A stretch of 64,000 bases of DNA from Calothrix anomala FACHB-343 (GTDB taxonomy: Bacteria > Cyanobacteriota > Cyanobacteriia > Cyanobacteriales > Nostocaceae): contig NZ_JACJQG010000005.1 in assembly GCF_014696435.1 (NCBI RefSeq), positions 1 through 64,000 of the forward strand, in the 5' to 3' direction. A program made the translations under genes and the position numbers. Each line of letters begins with the position of its first letter. The stretch's first letter is position 1. Shown piece by piece: positions 17,880 through 26,150 of this stretch. The notes under the pieces were generated by a model that was not told where the DNA came from, searched no databases, and saw nothing but the letters and a program-made list of their open reading frames with translations.

Positions 17880-18058
17880 TTCACCGCGACGCCGTTTTAC
17901 CTAAGTTTATGACCTGGTAAAACCAGGTGGGTATCTTTTGCCTCGTTTAAAGTTTCCGGGTACTTGCCCGGTCTACTGCCACGAGAACTGTCGATGCCCT
18001 TTTCTTTAAAGACATAGATCAAAAAACTTGATGGCAGTCACCAACGTCGTAGTGCAAC
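17880..18058 (-). ncRNA. ssaA: 6S RNA (SsaA)
   Basis: The minus-strand RNA of about 179 nt starts GTTGCAC seven bases after a perfect TATAAT. Its two ends form a closing stem (GTT, CAC and CGACG pair with the 3' strand CGTCG, GTG and AAC). The interior is a long imperfect hairpin with a CCGGG / CCCGG terminal arm, as expected for a 6S RNA that mimics an open promoter and binds RNA polymerase. In cyanobacteria the ssaA gene is known to lie next to purK, and purK ends 60 bases upstream here. Identification rests on structure, size and synteny, not on a covariance search. Confidence 0.78.
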
Positions 18059-18064
18059 TCACTC

Positions 18065-18070
18065 ATTATA
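18065..18070 (-). promoter_or_regulatory. -10 box for 6S RNA
   Basis: TATAAT on the minus strand lies seven bases before the predicted first base of the RNA, inside the purK-6S spacer. No good -35 box is visible. Confidence 0.65.
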
Positions 18071-18117
18071 ACCTTCAAAAGTTGTTGTGTGTTTCCTATA
18101 AAAATTTTCTCGTAAAT

Positions 18118-19278
18118 TTACTCGGGATACCAGATAGACTCTATGGTACGAGCGATCGCTATTACCTCATCTCGGTCTTGACTATCAACTAAAACGGTTA
18201 CGTGTCCTAGCTTTCGCCCCGGACGCGATTCTGTTTTCCCGTACCAGTGAATGTGAGCTTGGGGAATGGCGGCGATTTGTTGGCGTTGGCTTTGGTAGTC
18301 GCTGTGGGAGGTTTCGTAACCTAGCAGGTTTACCATCACAGCGCCTTGACTTTGCAGTGCGGTATCGCCTAAAGGTAAACCACAAACAGCCCTCAGGAGT
18401 TGTTCAAATTGGGAGGTTTCACAAGCATCTAGAGAAAAATGCCCCGAATTGTGGGTACGGGGAGCAATTTCGTTGACGAGGACTTTACCATCTGGGGTGA
18501 GAAATAGCTCAATGCCAAATACACCGACGACTTCGAGATTATTTAATAACGTGCGAGCGATCGCTTCTATTTCATCTGCTAAATTAGCTGTAATCTCTGC
18601 TGGTGCGATTACCCGGCGACATACCTGTTGTTCTTGTTGGGTTTCCACAACTGGATATGTCACCACCTCGCCATCTACAGAACGGGCGGCGATAATTGCC
18701 AATTCTCGCTCAAAGGGGATAAATTCTTCTATTAAATAAAGTTGGTTCTTGCTAGCTAGCTTTTGCTGTAAACTCTCCCAATCCTTAATAATAAAGGTAC
18801 CCTGACCGTCATAACCGTGACGCCGAGATTTCAGCACTATTGGGTTTTTCTGGGGAAAACCTAAATGCGCAATTTTCCCTTGTAATTCTGTCGGTTGCTG
18901 AATTAAAGACTCATCCACAGCAAAAAACTGGGGAACAGGTAAGCCCAATTCTTGTAAATAGCAACGCTGGTGATATTTATCTAATAGGGGAGCTAAAGCC
19001 GCTAATCTGGGGCGAAAACACACACCTTGCTTTTCTAAGACAGATAAAGCTTCGAGATTGACAAATTCATTTTCAAAAGTAATGACATCACATTTTTGAG
19101 CTAACACCTCTGTAGCCTTCGCGTCATCCACCACAGCAAAAACTGTTTCTTGGGCAATATTGACGGCGGGATCTTGTTGACTGGGAGTTTGTACGATTAA
19201 TTCTATCCCTAACTTCCTTGCACCATCCGCCATCATCCAGGCAAGTTGCCCGCCACCAATTATACCAACACGCTTCAT
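18118..19278 (-). CDS. purK: N5-carboxyaminoimidazole ribonucleotide synthase
   Basis: The 386-residue ATP-grasp enzyme converts AIR plus bicarbonate to N5-CAIR in purine synthesis. It begins GIIGGGQLAWM (about residues 4-14), has the ATP-grasp segment LKSRRHGYDGQGTF (about 149-162) and the metal/ATP loop VNEIAPRTHNSGH (about 267-279). Length is normal. It overlaps the end of the upstream pentapeptide gene by four bases, and the 6S RNA gene follows. Confidence 0.95.
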   Translation of the reverse strand: MKRVGIIGGGQLAWMMADGARKLGIELIVQTPSQQDPAVNIAQETVFAVVDDAKATEVLAQKCDVITFENEFVNLEALSVLEKQGVCFRPRLAALAPLLDKYHQRCYLQELGLPVPQFFAVDESLIQQPTELQGKIAHLGFPQKNPIVLKSRRHGYDGQGTFIIKDWESLQQKLASKNQLYLIEEFIPFERELAIIAARSVDGEVVTYPVVETQQEQQVCRRVIAPAEITANLADEIEAIARTLLNNLEVVGVFGIELFLTPDGKVLVNEIAPRTHNSGHFSLDACETSQFEQLLRAVCGLPLGDTALQSQGAVMVNLLGYETSHSDYQSQRQQIAAIPQAHIHWYGKTESRPGRKLGHVTVLVDSQDRDEVIAIARTIESIWYPE

Positions 19279-19763
19279 TTACATCCTAGAGAATAACGAG
19301 TTTCGACACCAGTGTGAGAATTAACACCACTGGCTTTTTTGCAGAGTTCTTTAACCTGTGCCCCATCTAAAACTGCATCAGTGAAATCTGCATTGCTGAT
19401 GTTCGCATCAGTAAATATGGTACGTAATAAAAGACTTTCTTTTAAAACGGCATCGCTCAGATCAGCTCCAGATAAGTTTACCTGATCCATTAATGCATTT
19501 GTTAAATCTGCCCCGTGCAAATTTGATTTTGTCATCGTCGAAGCGCTCAAAACTGCTCCGCGCAAATCTGCACCTGTAAAATTAGTCAATTCTAAATTGG
19601 CATTAGAAAACTCTGCTGCTTGCAAACTTTGTCCCGAAAAATCCCGTCTGGTTAATTGTGCATTGCTAAAAGACAGGGGATGAGTCCAGTCTGCGAGTGC
19701 AGGGGAAGCTGTGAATAGTACAACAATCCCCAAAATTAATGCCAACCCTTGCCGCCAAAACAT
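19275..19763 (-). CDS. Thylakoid-lumen-type pentapeptide-repeat protein
   Basis: The 162-residue protein has a signal peptide (hydrophobic residues 7-22, cleavage after ALA about 24). About fifteen A(D/N)LxX repeats follow (about 34-134), and two Cys lie near the C-terminus in ELCKKASG and SLGCK. The layout matches the lumenal pentapeptide proteins conserved from cyanobacteria to plant thylakoids (TL17 type), whose role is not settled. It overlaps purK by four bases and so is probably translated with it. Confidence 0.88.
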   Translation of the reverse strand: MFWRQGLALILGIVVLFTASPALADWTHPLSFSNAQLTRRDFSGQSLQAAEFSNANLELTNFTGADLRGAVLSASTMTKSNLHGADLTNALMDQVNLSGADLSDAVLKESLLLRTIFTDANISNADFTDAVLDGAQVKELCKKASGVNSHTGVETRYSLGCK

Positions 19764-19892
19764 ATTTACTTAGCTCAATGTAGTGTCTAGGTCACTGCCT
19801 TTTAGCTTATCCCATTTTCTTGAAGAAGACAGAAGACAGGGGGCAGGAGGCAGAAGGTATTTTTCTTGGGGACTTTCAAACAAGTTCTTAAG

Positions 19893-20058
19893 GCTGACTG
19901 TTGGATGATTACAGCTATTTTCAGGTAAATAGACCACGCTGTAGGGGCACGGCACCAGTAAAATTATTGTATGTACCAAAATATTGTCGGTGCCGTGCCC
20001 CTACGACAGATGTAGTTTAAATAGGTGAAAACTGCTGTAAAGCTGACTGTTGGATGAT
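19893..20058. repeat. MITE-like hairpin between 17-base direct repeats
   Basis: A 64-base element (19941-20004) has 16-base perfect inverted ends (GTAGGGGCACGGCACC). It lies between two identical 17-base copies of GCTGACTGTTGGATGAT (19893-19909 and 20042-20058). The direct repeats are too far from the hairpin to be a simple target duplication and may mark a larger insertion unit. Confidence 0.7.
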
Positions 20059-20099
20059 CAAGGCTTATTGTACGATGGTGAAGACTTAGGGAACTACAA

Positions 20100-20325
20100 A
20101 AAATGAATCAATTCAAAATTCAAAATTCGCGTATTAAAGATAGCCACCAACGCTTGCGCGACTTGTGGGAGTATGTCACGGTTTCTACCGTTCGGCTGAC
20201 GCTCTAGGCGTTGCCTACCTTGGAAAACAATGATTCTTTCACCCACCATTCCACTCGGTTTTGAACCTAGCTTTTTCCGATAAATACGCAGCCTGCAAAA
20301 GCAGGCTCTGTTCGTCAATTTGTAT
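20100..20325. mobile_element. Possible IS605-type remnant in the DUF3172 3' spacer
   Basis: Short hairpins are present: ACGGT / ACCGT near 20178-20192 and AGCCTGC / GCAGGCT near 20291-20308. Text resembling IS605 ends (minus strand GTGACATACTCCCAC) is also seen. No ORF is supported. The assignment is weak. Confidence 0.3.
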
Positions 20326-20345
20326 GGTAAATGAACAAATTTAAA

Positions 20346-20885
20346 CTAAAATCTATCCGTTTCTTGTGTTGGCGCAACTGCTCCTGGCTGAGACATAAAG
20401 AAGTTTTGCGCAGCTTCATTTTGATAAATACATCTAATATCAGGTTTATCAGTATCTAAGTTACCTGTGAAACCAAAAGTATTCAAACGATTCTTACATT
20501 CTCTTACCTGATCGGATGTTACTAGCTTACGTTGTTCTAAAAGTGCCCAGTTATTTTGACGGAGAACGCATCCAGGACGCATACTAGGTTGAGCAACGTA
20601 GACATTAAATGGGTTAAGAGTTACAAACAGTCTTGCATCCATCACCATTGCGCTGGCTCCGTATTGTACGCAAATTTCAGGGTTTGGTGCTTTGGTATCA
20701 ATAAATTCACGGGAAGCCACGTTAGATGGAGATAAAGTGGTTGTCGAGCTAAAAGCGATGCCAATTCCAATTCCCAACACAAACACACCCCCCAAAATTG
20801 CTATGGTGGTGAAGTTAAATATTGAAGATTGAAATGAAGATGATCGAGAACTATTAGCCGATCTACTAGTGGTTGTACGTCTCAT
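20346..20885 (-). CDS. DUF3172 family membrane-anchored protein
   Basis: The 179-residue protein has a Ser/Thr-rich N-terminus and one membrane segment (about 27-47). An extracytoplasmic domain with conserved Cys follows (PEICVQYGASAMVMDARLFVTLNPFNVYV, quoted in part as GASAMVMDARLFVTLNPF; later CVLRQNNWALLE and RECKNRLNTFGF). This pattern is the cyanobacterial DUF3172 family; function unknown. Confidence 0.85.
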   Translation of the reverse strand: MRRTTTSRSANSSRSSSFQSSIFNFTTIAILGGVFVLGIGIGIAFSSTTTLSPSNVASREFIDTKAPNPEICVQYGASAMVMDARLFVTLNPFNVYVAQPSMRPGCVLRQNNWALLEQRKLVTSDQVRECKNRLNTFGFTGNLDTDKPDIRCIYQNEAAQNFFMSQPGAVAPTQETDRF

Positions 20886-21238
20886 TGTCGCTGGTTTACC
20901 TTCACGCCTCAGATAGCAGAGAGATGTTTATAGCGATCTCCCTCTTTAAGTATGCCGATTATTGGCAAGAATTGCCTGCAACTGCTCAAGTAAATTATTT
21001 CGTAAGTAAGATTTTAGCCTGTCATTGCAGCCCTAGAGCCAGTAACGACAGTTGCAGATTTTTGTTGATGTTTTTCCCATACAACCGAATAACGCCAAAA
21101 CAAATGCTTTTTAAGTTGCGATCGCGTGAAAAAATGCTGGTAGATTTGTTTTGCTGGCGATCGCGTAATACCAATTTTATGTGAGGCTGCGCAGGCTAGA
21201 TTATATGCATCTTCATAACCTCCATCGCGTGGAGCTAT
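20886..21238. other. Spacer without a supported gene
   Basis: The 353-base spacer has two HIP1-like GCGATCGC sites near 21120-21165. An open frame across its left half has no ribosome site or family character. Nothing else was recognised. Confidence 0.5.
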
Positions 21239-22591
21239 TCACTTGAAATTATAGTAATTATTTTTACCTCTATGCTGGGTTTTAATCCAGCGCGATCTCT
21301 GTTTTTGCACGCACATTCTTAAGGTAACTACCATCATCACTGGTATCCAATGCACCATGTAGAGGGAACCTTGAATAGTTGCCCATAATAAGGACAAGCC
21401 GCGTAAATTTTGGTATTGGTAAAGTCCAGCGATGAACGCTGATGTTAAAATTAAGCTCAGTATTGTCTGGAGCGGCCACAGCACGGGGCGATCGCTATAA
21501 AATATTGACCATAGTAAATCTGGGATTAAGGCTATTGGTAAGAGAAATTGTAATAGAAAAAATAATAATAAATCGATTTCTTTTTTCCAACCTAAAGTTA
21601 AAATTTGGGGAAAATAATCTAAGAAACGCTGATAGCCACCTTCCGCCCAACGACAATGTTGATGCCATAGTTGTTTCCAGGTAATGACTCCTTCTTCTTG
21701 AATCACTAAAGATGTGACAAACTCAATTTCACTACCTACTAAATAAAGTTTAAAACAGAAATCTAAATCATCAGTAACAGTGTCTTCATTCCAACCCTGA
21801 CACTTTTCTATTAATTCTCGCCGCAATAACATACCATTTCCCCGTAACTCAGACATTCCGCCGACTGCAATGCGATGACTTTGCAGGAAACTATCACAAA
21901 TCATTTCCATTTGTTGACAGCGAGTTAAAAAATTAGTATGTAAGTTAAATATTGATTTTCTCACTTGCACTGCACCAATACTTTTATTTTTAAATAAAGG
22001 TATTGTTCGCCGGAGAATATTTACAGGTAACTGGGCATCAGCATCACAAATTAATAGAATCTCGCCTTTTGTACAGGGAAAAACTGCGTTCAGTGCTGCT
22101 GATTTCCCATTGGTTAATTGGCGGCTAAAAACTTGTAAATTGGGAAATTGAGTTTGTAAATTGCTCAAAATAGCTGGCGTGTCATCAATACTACCATCAT
22201 CAACAATCCAAATATCTAAGCGATCGCTAGGATAGTCTACATTAAATAAGCTGTGAACTAAATCTTCTAAAACTACACTTTCATTTTTTGCTGGAACTAC
22301 AATTGATACTGGCGGTAGATAAGTATCGTTTTCCATGACTGGATTTGCTGGTTTTGTCATCAGCATTCGGAACATTTGCACAGTTAGCACCAGCGTTAAT
22401 CCGACTAGTAGCCATTGCAACTCTGGTACTAAATGCAACAAACTTACTAAAGCAAAAATAAGTATAACTACTAAACTCGCTTGCAAACGGCGATCGCGAT
22501 GAATGCCGATATCCTTACCATAGTGATAGATATTTCTTGACAATTTACACCAATTCTCCCAGTTAATGCCCAGATATAGTCTGAAAAACAT
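21239..22591 (-). CDS. Processive family 2 glycosyltransferase, membrane protein
   Basis: The 450-residue protein has two membrane helices (about 38-78), a GT-A domain and a C-terminal membrane bundle (about 340-430). Motifs are VSIVVPAKNE (about 97-106), VDDGS, the DxD equivalent CDADA (about 178-182), TDDLD (about 270-274) and QHCRW (about 309-313), which is the QxxRW of cellulose/hyaluronan-synthase-like enzymes. It probably makes or extends an extracellular polysaccharide. Its product is not shown. Confidence 0.9.
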   Translation of the reverse strand: MFFRLYLGINWENWCKLSRNIYHYGKDIGIHRDRRLQASLVVILIFALVSLLHLVPELQWLLVGLTLVLTVQMFRMLMTKPANPVMENDTYLPPVSIVVPAKNESVVLEDLVHSLFNVDYPSDRLDIWIVDDGSIDDTPAILSNLQTQFPNLQVFSRQLTNGKSAALNAVFPCTKGEILLICDADAQLPVNILRRTIPLFKNKSIGAVQVRKSIFNLHTNFLTRCQQMEMICDSFLQSHRIAVGGMSELRGNGMLLRRELIEKCQGWNEDTVTDDLDFCFKLYLVGSEIEFVTSLVIQEEGVITWKQLWHQHCRWAEGGYQRFLDYFPQILTLGWKKEIDLLLFFLLQFLLPIALIPDLLWSIFYSDRPVLWPLQTILSLILTSAFIAGLYQYQNLRGLSLLWATIQGSLYMVHWIPVMMVVTLRMCVQKQRSRWIKTQHRGKNNYYNFK

Positions 22592-22614
22592 GACATATTC
22601 TTAAAATACACGAG

Positions 22615-22640
22615 TAGGGGTGCAAAGCTTTGCACCCCTA
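22615..22640. repeat. Perfect 26-base palindrome
   Basis: TAGGGGTGCAAAG and its exact complement lie in the leader of the glycosyltransferase gene. It is probably a dispersed cyanobacterial hairpin repeat, and could act as a terminator after nifT-side read-through. Confidence 0.8.
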
Positions 22641-22733
22641 AAGATGATTTTTTATTGGGCATGGGGCATTGGGCATTGGGCATTGGGCATTGATAGTTAC
22701 TTATCTCTAGCCTCTAGCCCCTAGCCTCTGTTT

Positions 22734-22937
22734 TCAAGCTAATCTTTTAGCCTCGATAGTCTGGGGTAAACGTAAGGGTTCTGCTAAATCTGGAATTGCT
22801 AATTCCCAACCATTTGCTAAGGTGAAAATCTTTCCTTCATCTCCTATTGTTTGACTAACAACTTCTTCTTCTAAATCTTTTTTGGCAACATACACTACTA
22901 ACTGTCCAGTAGCATTTTGACGCAGCATTACTTTCAT
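22734..22937 (-). CDS. nifT: NifT/FixU family protein
   Basis: The 67-residue protein begins MKVMLRQNATGQLVVYVAKKD (quoted in part), the NifT signature, and ends with a short basic tail. NifT is a small protein common in nif operons; no essential function is known. Its ATG overlaps the nifZ stop (ATGA), so translation is coupled. It is the last gene of the minus-strand nifV-nifZ-nifT unit. Confidence 0.92.
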   Translation of the reverse strand: MKVMLRQNATGQLVVYVAKKDLEEEVVSQTIGDEGKIFTLANGWELAIPDLAEPLRLPQTIEAKRLA

Positions 22938-23200
22938 TTAATTTCCTCTACAGCTTCTAATTCTTTTTTGCGACAACCAACAATCAAACCCTTTTCAATA
23001 AAATGCACTGCATATATATAGGAGTTTTGTAAAAATGTACCAATACTGATGATGTAGCCAATATCTCCTTTTTTTGCTAATGTTGCCCCAATTTCTTGCC
23101 CTGGGTATGTGCCATCATTACGGATTAACTTACGAGTTTTGACTTTAGTACCAATTTCAAAGGCTGGTGGTAAATCTAGTTCTAATTCATCTAATTGCAT
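22934..23200 (-). CDS. nifZ: Nitrogenase maturation protein NifZ
   Basis: The 88-residue protein has the NifZ core: FEIGTKVKTRKLIRNDGTYPG near residues 14-34 (quoted in part) and GDIGYIISIGTFLQNSYIYAVHF near 45-67 (partial). NifZ helps P-cluster formation on the MoFe protein. It sits between nifV and nifT and overlaps nifT. Confidence 0.92.
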   Translation of the reverse strand: MQLDELELDLPPAFEIGTKVKTRKLIRNDGTYPGQEIGATLAKKGDIGYIISIGTFLQNSYIYAVHFIEKGLIVGCRKKELEAVEEIK

Positions 23201-23269
23201 ATCAAGCTAGCTTATTTAGGTTAACAATTGAAGTATTTCTTCAGCAAACAAACACATTAAACACTTTCT

Positions 23270-23316
23270 TCCCAGTCAACAGTCAACAGTCAACCGTCAA
23301 CCGTCAACCGTCAACT
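23270..23316. repeat. GTCAACA/GTCAACC heptamers between nifV and nifZ
   Basis: About six degenerate heptamers fill the nifV-nifZ spacer. Confidence 0.85.
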
Positions 23317-23320
23317 GGTA

Positions 23321-24436
23321 TTACTTTTGAGATGAAACTAAACTCAAAAGTTCTTCCATATCAAGGCTGCGTTTTTTCTCTACTGAATGTTGTCTGACTG
23401 CGTCTAAGACAGATTGGGTTTGTTCTGGATTTAAATCAATACCTTGTTGCTGTAACAACTTAGCTACCAAGTGTCTACCTGAATGTTTACCCACAACTAA
23501 GCGCCTTTCCCAACCGACTTCTTCCGGTGCAAAGGGTTCGTAAGTCACGGGGTTTTGCAATACGCCATGAGCGTGAATCCCCGATTCATGAGCGAAGGTA
23601 TTTTCCCCAACAATCGCTTTCCAAGGCGGTACGTGACAACCGGATGCGGTAGCTACCATGCGAGATAGTTCTAACAAGCGGGTTGTATCAATTCCTAAAT
23701 CAATACCTTGAATGCGTTTGAGCGCCATAACAACTTCTTCTAAGGCGGCGTTACCGGCTCTTTCCCCTAAGCCATTCACGGTGGTATTCACCGATAAAGC
23801 TCCCGCTTGTAATCCGGCTAAGGCGTTGGCTGTAGCTAATCCAAAATCATTATGGGTGTGCATTTCTAGGGGAATCGATAAATACGTCACCAATTGCTGA
23901 ACTTTGGTATAGGTAGTAAAGGGATCGAGAATGCCGACAGTGTCGCAAAAGCGAAATCTGGAAGCACCCCATTCTTGAGCATTTAAGGCGACTTCTAAGA
24001 GAAAGCTGTCAGTGGCTCTGGAAGAATCTTCACCGCCTACTGCTACCCAAAGACCGCGATCGCGTGCAAAGCTAATAGCATCTTTGAGTTTGTCTAACAT
24101 ACAGCGCCATTGTCCGTGAAACTTCGCAGCAATTTGAATTTCTGAGACAGGCACAGATATATGTACGCGCTGTAAACCACAGTTAATAGAAGCCTGAATA
24201 TCGCCAATATTTGCCCGATTCCAGCCTAATAGTTCTGCTTTTAAACCTAAGTTAGCAATTGCAGCGATCGCTTTTGTTTCTACTTCTCCCATTGCTGGGA
24301 TACCAATTTCTAATTCAGCAATACCAATAGCATCTAATAATTGCGCGATCGCAACTTTTTCTTGAATATTAAAAGCAACACCCGCAGCTTGTTCCCCATC
24401 CCTTAGTGTAGTGTCATTAATCACGATCGCATTCAT
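23321..24436 (-). CDS. nifV: Homocitrate synthase
   Basis: The 371-residue enzyme condenses acetyl-CoA and 2-oxoglutarate to homocitrate, the organic ligand of FeMo-co. The N-terminal active-site motif [16 protein letters not shown], the metal-binding [14 protein letters not shown] and the [14 protein letters not shown] stretch are clear. ATG 24436 is chosen because AAGGGG lies ahead of it; an in-frame TTG at 24460 precedes that site and is unlikely. It is transcribed away from nifB, with a 31-codon ORF 99 bases upstream. Confidence 0.95.
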   Translation of the reverse strand: MNAIVINDTTLRDGEQAAGVAFNIQEKVAIAQLLDAIGIAELEIGIPAMGEVETKAIAAIANLGLKAELLGWNRANIGDIQASINCGLQRVHISVPVSEIQIAAKFHGQWRCMLDKLKDAISFARDRGLWVAVGGEDSSRATDSFLLEVALNAQEWGASRFRFCDTVGILDPFTTYTKVQQLVTYLSIPLEMHTHNDFGLATANALAGLQAGALSVNTTVNGLGERAGNAALEEVVMALKRIQGIDLGIDTTRLLELSRMVATASGCHVPPWKAIVGENTFAHESGIHAHGVLQNPVTYEPFAPEEVGWERRLVVGKHSGRHLVAKLLQQQGIDLNPEQTQSVLDAVRQHSVEKKRSLDMEELLSLVSSQK

Positions 24437-24535
24437 AATACACAACCCCTTGAGTCGCAATTTAGATTTTCGCTGAGTTCCTGAGTTTAATCATAGGTGT
24501 GTTGCTGGGTATTGGTATAGTGAATTAACTACAAT

Positions 24536-24631
24536 TTACTTTTTGGCTTTGACCAACAAATAGCCAAAATAAGTATTTACCATTGCCGGAATAACTATCA
24601 AACTTATACCTGCCATTAATATTGTCAGCAT
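24536..24631 (-). CDS. Unnamed 31-aa single-helix membrane peptide upstream of nifV
   Basis: An ATG with a well-placed GAGGAAA ribosome site starts a 31-residue ORF. It is almost entirely one hydrophobic helix (residues 1-27, core ISLIVIPAMVNTYFGYLLV) ending in the basic tail KAKK. The size and pattern resemble small subunits of membrane complexes, but it matches none I recognise (not PetG, PetL, PetM, PetN, PsaM or PsbX by eye). It is the first reading frame on the nifV strand, 99 bases before nifV, so it may head the nifVZT transcript. Confidence 0.5.
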   Translation of the reverse strand: MLTILMAGISLIVIPAMVNTYFGYLLVKAKK

Positions 24632-24967
24632 CGTAGTTTCCTCACAAGGGATAGGTGATGAAAAAGTCTCTGAGCGGGAAAATTAAAATTGCCAAACTGA
24701 AACATCTTTTAATTAGTTCTTAACTATCAACTGATACAAAAAATGCTTGATGAACAATTATGAATTACCATTGCATATTTGCAATAGTAGTTAACAAATC
24801 TAGATGCTGAGATCATTTTGGGTGAAAGAGCGATCGTCAAGGCAACAGGAGGGAAGGGAAAGGGGGCACAGAAGAACAGAGGACAAGTAACTATTGATTA
24901 TTGACAACTGACAGATTCCCAATGCCCATATTACTTATATCAGGTGCTTCTAACAACACCAGTACCT

Positions 24968-25007
24968 GTATTAGCTTGTACTCAATTCTTATAAATTCCG
25001 ATAGGAT
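24968..25007 (+). promoter_or_regulatory. Candidate NtcA-activated promoter, distal to nifB
   Basis: GTA-N8-TAC at 24968-24981 matches the NtcA consensus exactly. It is followed after 20 bases by TAGGAT at 25002-25007, which fits the TAN3T -10 box of NtcA-type promoters. It points toward nifB, about 1.1 kb away. NtcA is the global nitrogen activator of cyanobacteria; binding here is predicted only. Confidence 0.6.
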
Positions 25008-25045
25008 CAGAATTTACACATTGAAAAAACTTTTTTCCATCTGAG

Positions 25046-25064
25046 GGTACTAGTATTTTCTAAT
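25046..25064 (+). promoter_or_regulatory. GGTACTAGTATTT motif, copy 1 (nifV-nifB region)
   Basis: The 13-base core plus CTAAT three bases later, together with the preceding T-rich stretch and TCTGAGG, matches a block at 56666-56685 beside cnfR and cox. I regard it as a candidate site for a shared nif regulator such as CnfR. That is inference. Confidence 0.5.
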
Positions 25065-25178
25065 TATGCGTACCGTATCTTAGAGGCGATAAATTGGTGG
25101 TGATTGACTCCAAAGAAAGCTTTACACCAAGTGCTTTTTGCAGTTATCTCTGTCATGAGTTTTTGAATATTTTTATAT

Positions 25179-25192
25179 GTACTCATCTGTAC
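25179..25192. promoter_or_regulatory. Second GTA-N8-TAC NtcA-type site
   Basis: The site is formed by two tandem copies of GTACTCAT(C/T)T. No perfect -10 box is seen at the standard distance in either direction, although TTTTAT lies about 22 bases downstream on the plus strand. Confidence 0.45.
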
Positions 25193-25692
25193 TCATTTGT
25201 AATTGCAGAGATTTTTTATGGAAAAGTTTTTGTCTGTATATCCAGCTACAATCTAATATTTTTTGGCTAAGTTTTGGCAAAAAAATCGCCTTCTCTGTGC
25301 TGATATGAAACTTCAATGCTCGTATATCAAGTTCTATGAGCTTCTATTTCCTGTCTTTGTCCTAATTTAGGGGTCAGACCCATCATTTAACCAAGCTAGC
25401 TCGTCTGTATATGGAAACACAATTTTCGATAAAGTTATTTTAAGGATAGTTTTTTCCAGAGAAAAAGTGTTATTTTAGATACGGAATTGAATTTCGCTTA
25501 GCCACTGGGGTAGTGTTTGCTTACTGCTCCAGTTATTTCTCTCAAAAGAACGTAAGTAAGTAGCTCTCAAAAGAGCGATCGCAGACAATCTGAGTACAGA
25601 TTGAACAACAGCAAAAAACAACTTAAATTACACTCAAACTCAAGCTAGTATTGAGTTACAGGCGAGTACAAAAATACTTGAACCCCTTCGTT

Positions 25693-25729
25693 ATAAATAC
25701 TCGTACCCCAGGGAATAAATACTAGTACC
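25693..25729 (-). promoter_or_regulatory. Tandem GGTAC(T/G)AGTATTTAT pair
   Basis: On the minus strand two copies of the motif begin 22 bases apart, about two helical turns, suggesting a protein bound to one DNA face. The first copy shares all 13 bases of the 25046 motif. GAGTAC words also occur at 25592, 25664, 25790 and 26061. Apart from these sites the 24632-26150 region shows no gene. Confidence 0.5.
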
Positions 25730-26150
25730 TATACCTAAAAAGTTTTTTAAAATCTCCATAAACCTTACTAATTCTGCGTTACAGATTTTGAGTACAAGAG
25801 TAATAAATTTAATAAATTATAAAAAACACCAGCAATTTCCGCCTTTCAAGTGACTGGTATAAATAAGACATGTATCGCTCAACACTTAAAGCACTAACAC
25901 AAATGTATTGCTAAACACTTAAAAGCGATCGCTATCCAAGTTTGTAGCAATCATCTCTATGAATCAAAGTCGCCGCTTTAAACCCCAATTTACCCCAATC
26001 CCCTAGCTGGACAAATTAGCCGAAAGTCTAAGTTTATCCAACTAGAGTAGGCAATTTTCAGAGTACAACGCGACTTTAATTTCTGACTGAGAGCGAACAA
26101 AAGCATCTTGTATAACGCCAGTCCTTTATCCCCAAGGTAAGCGAAATTCA

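Noticed and set aside
20873-21184. 103-codon plus-strand ORF
   Set aside because: It begins inside the antisense start of the DUF3172 gene, has no ribosome site and no recognisable domain.
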